Shown: positions 46,830-55,082, counted from the stretch's first letter. The stretch: DNA of 64,000 nt from Aquirhabdus parva (GCF_003351745.1 NZ_CP031222.1:1284207-1348206), one strand, 5' to 3'. Notes: generated from the letters alone by a model not told the origin. Program-made: numbers and translations.

Positions 46830-47990
46830 ATGGCTGGAAGACTCGAGAAAACATGGATTCGCCTTGGCATATACATGACATTGTTCGTTTTAGTCACGAT
46901 CAGTGTTTTTGTGATCAGTGTAGAGATTCGTGAGCAATTACAGTTTAGAGATTTCTTGGCTCAGTTTCCTGCTGATAAGCGTGCCGAAGTGGCGAGAAGT
47001 GTTATTTCTCCTGATCAGAGTAGTCCTGAGCTTTGTGCTTATCTCACCCAGTTTGCGATGGATGGTTCTGACGGTTTATCGGGGAATAGTGAGTTATTAC
47101 CTTTAATTTTAGGGCTGATCATTAGCCTTTTAGCAGGGCTTGGACTTGCATTTGTATTAACACGGATGTTTATTCGACCAGTAGCGTCAATTGCTGAAGC
47201 GGCCAGTATGATTGCAGCTGGCGATCTTACTGTACGGGCGCAAATATTGACGGGAAATAATGAACTCGCCAATATGATTGCCAATTTCAATCAAATGGCA
47301 AGCTCGATTGAAGATTTAGAACGAGAGCGCAAAGCAACTGCAGCGGCTATTTCTCACGAGTTACGTACGCCACTAACCATCTTAAATGGGCGATTACATG
47401 CACTGTGTGATGGGGTCATTCCGCCCAGTGCAGCAGAGCATCGTAAATTGCTAGAGCAAACCCAGCATTTAGTGCGCTTAGTCGAAGATGTACATACTCT
47501 GGGACTTGATAATGCTGAGAAACTAACCTTGTATTGTGTCGAGTCTGACTTGGCTGAACTTGTTCGTGACTTTGCCCCTAATTATGCCGATCGCGCTTTA
47601 GAAAGTGGGGTGACGCTGGTGGTCAATGTACAAAGCGCAAGGGTGTTTGCGGATCGAGATCGTATCAATCAGATCATTTCTAATTTGGTTGAGAATGCTC
47701 TTCGCTACGCAAAAAATGGTAAGCGTGTAGAACTGAATGTTTACCCAGAGACTGACTCTGCAATATTTGAGGTTCGGGATCACGGTGCGGGACTACCTCA
47801 AGGTATGAGTGAGCGTATTTTTGATCCTTTCTATCGTTTGGATCAGTCGCGCTCGCGGGCAACAGGAGGTTCAGGGCTAGGTCTAGCGGTTGTGCGCAGT
47901 CTGGTAGAGCAGCATCAAGGTGTGATATCTGCCTATAATCATCCCGAAGGTGGTGCTGTTTTTCGGGTGATATTGCCTCTTTTTCTATAG
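46830..47990 (+). CDS. Sensor histidine kinase, AdeS-like
   Basis: A kinase of about 386 residues: helix near 10-32, periplasmic loop of about 60 residues (REQLQFRDFLAQFPADKRAE...), second helix near 90-112, HAMP linker (FIRPVASIAEAASMIAAGDLTVRAQ), phospho-acceptor His176 in AAISHELRTPLTILNGRLHAL, N-box LVENALRYAKNGK, G1 VRDHGAGLPQG and G2 GGSGLGLAVVRSL. 'SHELRTPLTILNGRLHAL.DGV.P' closely resembles AdeS. The ATG at 46830 is preferred; a GTG at 46821 lies too near AGAAGG. Probably senses a periplasmic or membrane signal that induces the neighbouring exporter operon. Confidence 0.9.
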   Translation: MAGRLEKTWIRLGIYMTLFVLVTISVFVISVEIREQLQFRDFLAQFPADKRAEVARSVISPDQSSPELCAYLTQFAMDGSDGLSGNSELLPLILGLIISLLAGLGLAFVLTRMFIRPVASIAEAASMIAAGDLTVRAQILTGNNELANMIANFNQMASSIEDLERERKATAAAISHELRTPLTILNGRLHALCDGVIPPSAAEHRKLLEQTQHLVRLVEDVHTLGLDNAEKLTLYCVESDLAELVRDFAPNYADRALESGVTLVVNVQSARVFADRDRINQIISNLVENALRYAKNGKRVELNVYPETDSAIFEVRDHGAGLPQGMSERIFDPFYRLDQSRSRATGGSGLGLAVVRSLVEQHQGVISAYNHPEGGAVFRVILPLFL

Positions 47991-48004
47991 GGTATTTTAA
48001 ATAA

Positions 48005-48034
48005 AGAAACACCGCAGTTTGCGGTGTTTTTTTT
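48005..48034 (+). terminator. Terminator of the two-component operon
   Basis: AAACACCGCA/TGCGGTGTTT hairpin with a 3-base loop and eight T, just after the kinase gene. Confidence 0.9.
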
Positions 48035-48070
48035 ATTCATTCATAAGAAAGCTTTAAATAAAGAGGCTAA

Positions 48071-48949
48071 TCATGACGGTTTATATTCAGACAGAGACAA
48101 ATTTCGTTTCCAGTCGCTTAGTAAGCGAATCGTATTGTGATCGTTTGGGTGGAAACTTGGTTTGAAGTAATCTAAAAAGTGCGGTATCGCTTTAATAAAT
48201 AAACCATTAATGCCGTAAAATGTATTTGCAACTTTCAGCCAATACTTTGGCGCTAACTTGCCATCTTTCTGAAGTAGACGCGCTGTAAAATAGCTTTGCG
48301 TGCCGAGGATCAATGTGGTTGCCATTAAGATGCCCACGATACGCAATACATAGGCACTCCCTTTATCAGTGCCGTAGATGTTTTTGTAGACATCATAAGC
48401 TACTGCTTTATGCTCAGTTTCTTCAACACAATGCCATAGCCATAACTTAAGCATTACAGGATCACCAGCCATCATGCTTTGGAATTTTGGATTGTTGAGA
48501 ACCTGCTCTGCAAGCAGTGCCGTAAAGTGCTCCAATGCACAAGTAGCCGCAAGGTCAATCATTTCGATGGGTGCGAAGGGGGTAAGGATTTTTCTTGCGC
48601 TGAGCACTGTAGCGGTGAAAGCCTCCATCCACTCGATATCTTTATAGCCAAATTCACTCGCGTGCATATTGAGTGCATGATGTTCTTTGGAGTGCATCGC
48701 TTCTTGACCAATGAAAGCACTGATTTGTGCTTGCAAGTCGACATTGTCTGCAATTTTAGGGTTCTTACGAACGGCGCGCACGCTGTCCACAAAGAAACGT
48801 TCACCGACCGGAAATAAAGCGGATAGGGCCGTCATAAAGTGGGTTAAACCCGCATCATTATTAAACCAATATTGTTTGGTTTCCGCAAAATCAAAATCCA
48901 TACGGCGCACGGGAAAACGATTTCTGGATAAATCTGGGATACTAGTCAT
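48071..48949 (-). CDS. PF10118-type predicted metal-dependent hydrolase (copy 2)
   Basis: A 292-residue paralogue of the protein at 29.5 kb. Same motifs: FPVRRMDFDFAETKQYWFNNDAGLTHFMTALSALFPVGERFFVDSVR, ISAFIGQEAMHSKEHHALN, CALEHFTALLAEQVL and HCVEETEHKAVAYDVYKNIYG, with a hydrophobic stretch (LRIVGILMATTLILGTQSYF) that may be membrane-associated. Likely a ferritin-like di-metal protein of unknown substrate. Divergent from a TetR-type regulator that probably controls it. Confidence 0.82.
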   Translation of the reverse strand: MTSIPDLSRNRFPVRRMDFDFAETKQYWFNNDAGLTHFMTALSALFPVGERFFVDSVRAVRKNPKIADNVDLQAQISAFIGQEAMHSKEHHALNMHASEFGYKDIEWMEAFTATVLSARKILTPFAPIEMIDLAATCALEHFTALLAEQVLNNPKFQSMMAGDPVMLKLWLWHCVEETEHKAVAYDVYKNIYGTDKGSAYVLRIVGILMATTLILGTQSYFTARLLQKDGKLAPKYWLKVANTFYGINGLFIKAIPHFLDYFKPSFHPNDHNTIRLLSDWKRNLSLSEYKPS

Positions 48950-49104
48950 GATGATAATCCTGCAGTCTGATATAGAAGGATATGCCTATAAAGTGCGCTC
49001 AATTTGGCAGAAATGCTATAGTCATTTTGATCAAATTTATTAAAGCAGGCTCTATATATACGTGTTTTGTCATTGACGTTAACGATGTCTAGATGAGAGT
49101 ATAT

Positions 49105-49122
49105 TCTGAATAATTATTCAGA
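49105..49122. promoter_or_regulatory. Perfect 18-bp palindrome, probable TetR operator
   Basis: TCTGAATAATTATTCAGA is its own reverse complement and ends 13 bases before the ATG of the TetR-type gene, within the 186-base divergent space shared with the PF10118 gene. Position and symmetry suit autoregulation and control of the neighbour. Confidence 0.65.
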
Positions 49123-49135
49123 TTCAATTCAGGTT

Positions 49136-49759
49136 ATGATCCGCAGACAACCGCAGCAAAAACGTGCCAAAGTATCGGTAGATGCCATCATTGAGGCAGG
49201 GTTTATTTCAATTGCCAAACATGGAATTTTGCATACAACAACCGTTCACATTGCTGATATTGCAGGAATAAGCCCAGGAACGTTGTACCAGTATTTTTCT
49301 AATAAGGAAGCTGTGTATGAAGCCATGGAGCGTCATTTTATTGATGATATTCTTACGATGCTCAATGCGATTACACCTGAGCTTATTCAGATGGATGTCA
49401 GAGGTGCTACTACGCTTATACTGAATACCTTCACAGAAATGCTACTCAAAGAGGATGGCCGCTATTTGAAATACAGCCGTCAAACAATGCACCTGTTAGA
49501 TCCTCATCTGTCCAATTACATCAAGGAAATCGAGAAGAAACTGCAAGAAGTCATTATTCAATATGTAATGCATCATCCCGACCTCATGCGGATTCGTAAT
49601 ATTCCGACGTTTAGCTATATGGTGATCAATGGTGGCATTTTAATTATATTGAGATACTTAAGTGACCCTAACCCTTCTATCAGTTTTGAACAGTTGATTG
49701 AAGGGCTAGGAAATATGGCGGTCAGCTATATAGCGTCTGAAATACAGAACCAGCAGTGA
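49136..49759 (+). CDS. TetR/AcrR family regulator
   Basis: A 207-residue regulator. N-terminal HTH: RAKVSVDAIIEAGFISIAKHGILHTTTVHIADIAGISPGTLYQYFSNKEAVYEAMERHF, with the recognition helix SPGTLYQYFSNKE. The C-terminal ligand-binding part (about 70-207) is unassigned. Divergent from the PF10118 gene and preceded by a perfect palindrome, so probably a local, autoregulating repressor. Ligand unknown; the neighbourhood points to lipid-type compounds. Confidence 0.88.
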   Translation: MIRRQPQQKRAKVSVDAIIEAGFISIAKHGILHTTTVHIADIAGISPGTLYQYFSNKEAVYEAMERHFIDDILTMLNAITPELIQMDVRGATTLILNTFTEMLLKEDGRYLKYSRQTMHLLDPHLSNYIKEIEKKLQEVIIQYVMHHPDLMRIRNIPTFSYMVINGGILIILRYLSDPNPSISFEQLIEGLGNMAVSYIASEIQNQQ

Positions 49760-49817
49760 CTCTGTACTTCATGATGCTAAAAGACATCGACTGATATCGT
49801 GAGGGAAGGGCTCTACA

Positions 49818-50963
49818 TTAGAGTGAGCGAGCAATGATCTCTTTCATAATTTCGCTGGCACCCCCATAGATCCGCTGAACGCGAGCATCTGCATACATCT
49901 GCGTAATCGGATATTCCAGCATATAGCCATAGCCGCCGAAGAACTGGAGACATTCGTCTATAATCGTACATTCAAGTTCGCTTAAGTTCAGCTTGACGAT
50001 TGATGCCGTCACAGTATCAAGTTCATTGTCGATCATACGCTGAATACATTCATCGACAAAAGCGCGTGCCATGACGGCTTGAGCTTTGGCGTCCGCAAGT
50101 TTAAAACGTGTATTTTGCATCTCTAGTAAAGGCTTACCGAAGGCTTTGCGTTCTTTGGTATAGGTTACCGTCAAGTCTATTGCACGTTCTATACTGGCCA
50201 TTGCCCCAATCCCCAGCATGAGGCGTTCATAAGGCAGCTCACTCATCAGATGGGCAAAGCCTTTTCCTTCAATACCCCCTAATAGGTTTTCTACAGGGAC
50301 GCGAACTTCATCAAAGAACAATTCACAGGTGTCTTGCCCCTTTTGTCCCAACTTTTCAAGAATGCGCCCGACTTTGAAACCTTTTACCTCTTTGGCTTCG
50401 ACCATGATCAACGAGATGCCCTTGGCACCGGCTTCAGGATCAGTTTTGGTGACCACAACGATCAGATCTGCAAGATAACCATTTGAGATAAATATCTTGG
50501 AGCCGCTAATGACATAGTCGTCGCCATCTCTTACCGCACGAGTACGAATGCCTTGTAGATCAGATCCTGCACCGGGCTCAGACATGGCAATTGCGCCAAT
50601 CATCTCGCCAGAGGCGAGCAAGGGGAGATATTTTGCTTTCTGGGCATCTGTTCCTTGATTAAGGATGTAATGGGCTGCAATGGCATGCACATGTGCACCA
50701 AAGGCACGATCACCAGCATAAGCCAACTCTTCAAAAAGAATCGCCATATGCGCAAAGTTACCACCACTACCGCCAAACTCATCAGGGACATCCGCTAACA
50801 AGATACCCAATTCACCTGCTTTATTCCACAGGTTGCGGTCAACGTGCTGCTGCTTAGCCCATTTTTCATCATGCGCTGCAATTTCGGTTTGTACAAAACG
50901 ACGGACACTGTCGCGATACATTTCCAGATCTGAGTCCATCCAGCGTTTTTTTTGCGTATTCAA
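49818..50963 (-). CDS. Acyl-CoA dehydrogenase
   Basis: A 381-residue FAD enzyme introducing the alpha-beta double bond in acyl-CoAs. Motifs: AIAMSEPGAGSDLQGIRT, YVISGSKIFISNGYLAD, YTKERKAFGKPLLEMQNTRFKLAD, CLQFFGGYGYMLEYPITQMYADARVQRIYGGASEIMKEII. At the MCAD catalytic position it has Gly (RIYGGAS) and instead shows ELPYERLML (Glu246), the long-/branched-chain (LCAD/IVD-like) base position. Electrons would go to EtfAB. Last gene of a five-gene beta-oxidation cassette controlled by the TetR at 54.1 kb. Confidence 0.9.
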   Translation of the reverse strand: MNTQKKRWMDSDLEMYRDSVRRFVQTEIAAHDEKWAKQQHVDRNLWNKAGELGILLADVPDEFGGSGGNFAHMAILFEELAYAGDRAFGAHVHAIAAHYILNQGTDAQKAKYLPLLASGEMIGAIAMSEPGAGSDLQGIRTRAVRDGDDYVISGSKIFISNGYLADLIVVVTKTDPEAGAKGISLIMVEAKEVKGFKVGRILEKLGQKGQDTCELFFDEVRVPVENLLGGIEGKGFAHLMSELPYERLMLGIGAMASIERAIDLTVTYTKERKAFGKPLLEMQNTRFKLADAKAQAVMARAFVDECIQRMIDNELDTVTASIVKLNLSELECTIIDECLQFFGGYGYMLEYPITQMYADARVQRIYGGASEIMKEIIARSL

Positions 50964-51001
50964 AATCTTTACTCCTAATTAAAAAGTGATTTATCTATGT
51001 C

Positions 51002-51832
51002 TTAAGTTCCTGATAGACCGCCACCACAGACTAGGGTTTGTCCACTGATATAGTCAGATTCAGGGGTGCATAATAAGTAGACTGCATTCGCTGCTTCTTC
51101 TGGGGTGCCTGCACGACCCAGTGGAATAGAACGTTCAAAAGATTTGGCAAGATCAGGGTTGAGCCCAACTTTGATGTGACGACCTTCGATATCGACTGAG
51201 GCATTTGCGTCGGCTGTGGCTTCGGTCAAGCGTGTTTTGATAAAGCCAAATGCTACGCAGTTAACGTTGACTTTCATCCGTCCCCATTCTTTCGCCAGAG
51301 CAAGTGTCAAGCCGATAATGCCTGCTTTGCCCGCAGAGTAATTGGCTTGACCTGCATTGCCCCCAAGACCCGCGATGGATGAGATATTGACGACTTTACG
51401 AAACACTTCATGTCCTGCTTCGGCTTCAGCCTTGCTAAAGGCACGTATTATGGGCTGTGCCGCGCGAAGAATTTTGAATGGCGCCTTTAAATGCACATCC
51501 AAAATGGCATCCCATTGTTCATCTGACATTTTTTGGATGACGTTATCCCAAGTATATCCAGCGTTGTTTACGATAATGTCTAACCCTTGAAAGTGATCGA
51601 TAGCCGTTTGTACAAAACGTTCCGCAAAACCTTCGGCGGTGACACTGCCTACGCAAGCGACGGCTTCACCACCTTCTAAGCGAATTGCTTCGACGACTTC
51701 AAGAGCGGGGGCTTCATCAAGGTCATTGACGACAACGCGTGCACCGTGACGTGCGAGCTTCAATGCAATCGCGCGGCCAATCCCGCGTCCTGACCCAGAT
51801 ACCAGTGCCACTTTGCCTGCAAGATTTTTCAT
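51002..51832 (-). CDS. SDR-family 3-hydroxyacyl dehydrogenase/reductase
   Basis: A 276-residue classical short-chain dehydrogenase: cofactor loop VSGSGRGIGRAIALKLARHGARVVVNDLD (acidic end favours NAD), NNAGYTWDNVIQKMSDEQWDAILDVHLK, catalytic Ser-Tyr-Lys in NISSIAGLGGNAGQANYSAGKAG, and C-terminal SDYISGQTLVCGGG. FabG-like, but in this setting probably the 3-hydroxyacyl-CoA dehydrogenase of the cassette. An insertion (RAFSKAEAEAGHEVFRK, about 130-146) is typical of acyl-CoA-acting SDRs. No signal peptide. Confidence 0.87.
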   Translation of the reverse strand: MKNLAGKVALVSGSGRGIGRAIALKLARHGARVVVNDLDEAPALEVVEAIRLEGGEAVACVGSVTAEGFAERFVQTAIDHFQGLDIIVNNAGYTWDNVIQKMSDEQWDAILDVHLKAPFKILRAAQPIIRAFSKAEAEAGHEVFRKVVNISSIAGLGGNAGQANYSAGKAGIIGLTLALAKEWGRMKVNVNCVAFGFIKTRLTEATADANASVDIEGRHIKVGLNPDLAKSFERSIPLGRAGTPEEAANAVYLLCTPESDYISGQTLVCGGGLSGT

Positions 51833-51864
51833 AATATTCTCGTTATACCAGTCATTTTAAAAAG

Positions 51865-52278
51865 TTAGATTGCGATAAGCGCATCACCGATAATTTTCGT
51901 TTCACTATTTTGATTTGTGACATGTAACTCTATTTTGAGCAGTTGTTGACCATCGGACTCAAGCTTTTCAATTACTTTACCCGTGCAGAGCGGCGCATCT
52001 CCGAGATGAGTGATCCCCGCAAAGCGGGCATTGAATTGAACAATCTGTCGCTGAGGCACCCACTGGGTGAGCAAGCGACCAAGCCACGCCATCGAGAGCA
52101 TGCCGTGTGCGAAAACATCGGGCATACCTGCTTGCTTAGCAAAATCAGAGTCAATGTGGATGGGGTTGTGATCGCCTGACGCCCCAGCAAATAGTGCCAA
52201 TGTGGTTCTTGTAATAGGGGATAGTTGCAGTGGAGGTAGCGTGTCACCCACTTCAATGGTCCGATAATTTATAGACAT
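51865..52278 (-). CDS. MaoC-like hot-dog hydratase
   Basis: A 137-residue hot-dog-fold protein with the R-specific hydratase 2 motif LFAGASGDHNPIHIDSDFAKQAGMPDVFAHGMLSMAWLGRLL (catalytic Asp and His). Start at MSINYRTIEVGD (52278); a frame runs ten codons further up. Pairs with the adjacent gene, a MaoC-N-type domain, so the two probably form a heteromeric enoyl-CoA hydratase as in ChsH1/ChsH2-type systems (inference). Confidence 0.85.
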   Translation of the reverse strand: MSINYRTIEVGDTLPPLQLSPITRTTLALFAGASGDHNPIHIDSDFAKQAGMPDVFAHGMLSMAWLGRLLTQWVPQRQIVQFNARFAGITHLGDAPLCTGKVIEKLESDGQQLLKIELHVTNQNSETKIIGDALIAI

Positions 52279-52288
52279 GATTGATTCC

Positions 52289-52732
52289 TTATCCATTACG
52301 CTGAACAATGGTGTTTCTCAGATCTGCAACGTGTGCGCCATGTTGATTGGTGACTTTGATCTCTTTGATGATGAACTCTAGAGCGCCATTTTTTTTGTCA
52401 TAAATATCAGCAATCCGAGATTCGAAGGTCAAGGTATCGCCTGCGCATGCTGGCGTGTGATAAGTAAACGATTGTTCGCCATGTAATATGCGTTCGAGGT
52501 TTAGCCCTAATTCATCCAGCCATCCAAATGCGCTGTCTTGTTCAAGATCAAGGCCGAAGAGAAACGTTGGTGGTACGGGTAATGAAGGATAGCCCGCTGC
52601 ATGTGCCGCAGCCTCATCTGTATAGATGGGATCAGTTTCACCAATTGCTTTGGCAAAGAATCGCAAACGGCCTTTTTCGATTTCAATGGTATGGGGCGGA
52701 AAAACGCGACCGATGTGGTTTTTGCTAATCAT
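52289..52732 (-). CDS. MaoC N-terminal-type dehydratase domain protein
   Basis: A 147-residue hot-dog protein of the MaoC_dehydrat_N/FAS1-DH type: HIGRVFPPHTIEIEKGRLRFFAKAIGETDPIYTDEAAAHAAGYPSLPVPPTFLFGLDL is the signature, followed by GEQSFTYHTPACAGDTLTFESRIADIYDKKNGALEFIIKEIKVTNQHG. It lacks the full hydratase 2 motif, so it is likely the structural/substrate-binding partner of the MaoC encoded 10 bases downstream. Good AGGAG five bases before ATG 52732. Confidence 0.85.
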   Translation of the reverse strand: MISKNHIGRVFPPHTIEIEKGRLRFFAKAIGETDPIYTDEAAAHAAGYPSLPVPPTFLFGLDLEQDSAFGWLDELGLNLERILHGEQSFTYHTPACAGDTLTFESRIADIYDKKNGALEFIIKEIKVTNQHGAHVADLRNTIVQRNG

Positions 52733-52758
52733 GATCACTCCTCTCTATTGATCTTTTT

Positions 52759-53943
52759 TTATTGACGAGCATAAAGCGTCACGACACACGCACCGCCTAG
52801 ACCGAGGTTGTGTTGCAATGCAAGGCGTGCGCCATCGACTTGACGAGCTTCGGCATTTCCTCGTAATTGTTGGGTGAGTTCATAGCATTGAGCCAAGCCT
52901 GTTGCCCCCAAAGGATGACCCTTAGAAAGTAACCCCCCAGAAGGATTCGTAACCACTTGTCCGCCGTAGGTATTATCGCCATCATTGATGAACTTTTCAG
53001 CACCACCGATTGGACATAATCCAAGACCTTCATAAGTAATGAGTTCATTGTGGGCAAAGCAGTCATGTAGCTCTAATACGTTGATGTCCGTTGGACCAAC
53101 ACTAGCAGCTTCATAAACCTGTTTGGCAGCCGCTGCGGTCATATCAAAACCAACCAGTTGCATCATGTCACGAGCCTCAAAGGTGCTCACGGTATCTGTC
53201 GTCATGGCTTGAGCCGCAATATACACATCGGTTCGCAGACCATGACGCTTTGCAAAGCGTTCAGAAACTAAAATTGCAGCCGCAGCACCGCAGGTCGGTG
53301 GGCATGCCATAAGGCGGGTCATCACGCCAGGCCACATGACAGGTGAGCACATTACCTCGTCTTCAGTGACTATTTTTCGAAATAGCGCGAGTGGATTGTT
53401 TACGGCATGGCGACTCGCCTTGGCTCGAATCTTGGCAAATGTTTCGAGTTTAGTTCCGTATTTATTCATATGAGACAAACCCGCTCCTCCAAACATACGA
53501 AGCGCCATGGGTACTTCTGCCATGCCGACGAGGTCATCCGTTAGGGCATTAAAATCAGTAAAGGGATTGGGGCGATCATGAAAAACTGAGCCCAGAGCAC
53601 CGGGATTCATTTGCTCAAAACCTAAAGCCAAAACACAATCAGCGGCACCACTGGCGATTGCCTGTCGGGCTAGAAACAATGCAGTTGAGCCAGTTGAGCA
53701 ATTATTATTGACGTTGATGACGGGGATGCCTGTCATTCCAAGTGGGTATAGTGCTTTTTGACCACTGGTTGAATCCCCATAAACGTAGCCGACATAGGCT
53801 TGTTGAATATCGGCGTAGTTGACTCCTGCATCTTTGAGTGCATGACGTCCTGCTTCTGTGCCCATGACATCATAAGCAGGCCCTACGCCTGGTTTACTAA
53901 AAGGGATCATGCCTACGCCTGCAACGAAAACTTTATGACTCAT
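52759..53943 (-). CDS. SCP2-type thiolase
   Basis: A 394-residue thiolase of the SCP-x/lipid-transfer type: start MSHKVFVAGVGMIPFSKPG, nucleophile Cys in NVNNNCSTGSTALFLARQAI, LELHDCFAHNELITYEGLGLC and NPSGGLLSKGHPLGATGLAQ. The catalytic Cys is kept, unlike the aldolase-type Ltp proteins. Supplies the final thiolytic step of the cassette; SCP2 thiolases favour branched or bulky acyl-CoAs. First gene of the operon, facing the divergent TetR gene across tandem operator-like sites. Confidence 0.9.
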   Translation of the reverse strand: MSHKVFVAGVGMIPFSKPGVGPAYDVMGTEAGRHALKDAGVNYADIQQAYVGYVYGDSTSGQKALYPLGMTGIPVINVNNNCSTGSTALFLARQAIASGAADCVLALGFEQMNPGALGSVFHDRPNPFTDFNALTDDLVGMAEVPMALRMFGGAGLSHMNKYGTKLETFAKIRAKASRHAVNNPLALFRKIVTEDEVMCSPVMWPGVMTRLMACPPTCGAAAAILVSERFAKRHGLRTDVYIAAQAMTTDTVSTFEARDMMQLVGFDMTAAAAKQVYEAASVGPTDINVLELHDCFAHNELITYEGLGLCPIGGAEKFINDGDNTYGGQVVTNPSGGLLSKGHPLGATGLAQCYELTQQLRGNAEARQVDGARLALQHNLGLGGACVVTLYARQ

Positions 53944-53993
53944 ATGAAAACTCCTGATGCCAAGTCTCAGCACTATTTTTTGATGAGAGTTAC

Positions 53994-54069
53994 GACCTAT
54001 TTTGGTTTTATTTTAAAAAATAGGTCAGTTGACCTGTTGTTGTTCAAAATTATATAGGTCGGTTGACAG
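53994..54069. promoter_or_regulatory. Tandem operator-like sites between thiolase operon and TetR gene
   Basis: AGGTCA-GT-TGACCT at 54022-54035 and AGGTCG-GT-TGACAG at 54056-54069 share ATAGGTC-r-GTTGAC and are 34 bases (about three turns) apart. The reverse-complement half GACCTATTTT at 53994-54003 pairs with AAAATAGGTC at 54017-54026. They occupy the space between the divergent genes, where the local TetR would act. Confidence 0.6.
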
Positions 54070-54125
54070 ATTCGTCAATGACCCAGACAATCAGTACTTT
54101 CTAACGTTTTTGGTCAAGAACCTCT

Positions 54126-54767
54126 ATGCATAACACAGTCATTGAGTCGTTGAAGAAGAAGGGCTCTGGTACGACAGGAAAAGGCGTTGAGCGGGCTCAG
54201 GCAATATTAAGTGCAGCACGAGAAATTTTTGCGACGGAAGGTTACGCGGGACTTTCAATGCGTAGTGTTGCTGCGCGCGTAAACGTGAGCCTAAGTACGG
54301 TACAGCACTATTATCAGGATAAAGACACGCTGGTTGAAGCAGTGCTGCTTTATATGATGGATGATTATCGTGTTGCGATTGAGCAATTAAGTGAAACGAT
54401 GGTTGAGCAGACCAAACTTGAGCGTCTTATTGCAGCGATGGATTTGTTTCTTGCAGAGGTCCGACGTCCAGATGTAGCGGGTGTATTCATGGAGATTTGG
54501 TCATTGGCCAATCGTAATCCTGTTGCAGCAAAGATTCTGGATCGCGTTAGAGTACGCGAGCAAAAAGAATTTATGCGATTGATTGCTGGGCTGACGCCGC
54601 ATTTAAGCGAGCTTGATTATGAGTTGCGTGCGGCGTTGATGATTGCGCAAATTGAAGGCTTAACGATTCAACTTTCAAGGCAAAGTTTTGGTCATTGGAC
54701 ACATGAGCAACTGGTTCTTGCCGCCCGTGATGCTTTGGTTCGCTTGGCGACATTGCCGATAAATTAA
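54126..54767 (+). CDS. TetR/AcrR family regulator of the beta-oxidation cassette
   Basis: A 213-residue regulator: HTH region GVERAQAILSAAREIFATEGYAGLSMRSVAARVNVSLSTVQHYYQDKDTLVEAVLLYMMDDY, followed by a helical ligand domain with TetR_C-like FLAEVRRPDVAGVFMEIWSLANRNPVAAKILDRVRVREQKEFMRLI. Divergent from the thiolase-led operon and separated from it by two AGGTC dyads, so it most likely represses that operon and itself; an acyl-CoA is the likely effector (inference). Confidence 0.88.
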   Translation: MHNTVIESLKKKGSGTTGKGVERAQAILSAAREIFATEGYAGLSMRSVAARVNVSLSTVQHYYQDKDTLVEAVLLYMMDDYRVAIEQLSETMVEQTKLERLIAAMDLFLAEVRRPDVAGVFMEIWSLANRNPVAAKILDRVRVREQKEFMRLIAGLTPHLSELDYELRAALMIAQIEGLTIQLSRQSFGHWTHEQLVLAARDALVRLATLPIN

Positions 54768-54893
54768 CGCTTTAGTTTCAATTTAATTGTCGCACTTATC
54801 GGAATAAATTTGATTTATTAATTAAAAATCAGTATCTAAGAGCTGAGCCTGAGAGGCCATCATTGCCAAGCGATACATATTTTCCCTTCATTA

Positions 54894-55082
54894 TTAATTT
54901 AGTTTGATTGATCGACTATAAATATTGCCTTGCCCCTCCTGCGATAAGAGTCTATCGATCGGATTAATAGAGGTTGCCGACAGACGAAGTTGGACGTAAC
55001 TCGCTTTTGGCGGTGGTGGAGCAGATAATTCTGAAGAGATTAATAACCTAGGTGAATTATCGTTAATAACAAGTGCTCTCAT
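54894..55082 (-). pseudogene. Truncated quinone oxidoreductase/MDR-type dehydrogenase
   Basis: With a good GGAG ribosome-binding site, a frame starts MRALVINDNSPRLLISSELSAPPPPKASYVQLRLSATSINPIDRLLSQEG, which reads like the first 50 residues of a zinc-independent medium-chain dehydrogenase ('MKAL.....P.L.....P.P....V.V.V.A..INP.D'). It then diverges and stops after 62 residues; the catalytic and Rossmann domains are absent. A remnant of a gene once transcribed leftward from the palindrome-containing region. Confidence 0.6.

Noticed and set aside
53800-54057. Plus-strand frame of 85 codons across the thiolase start and its operator region
   Set aside because: Antisense to the thiolase N-terminus and passes through the TetR operators; not a gene.
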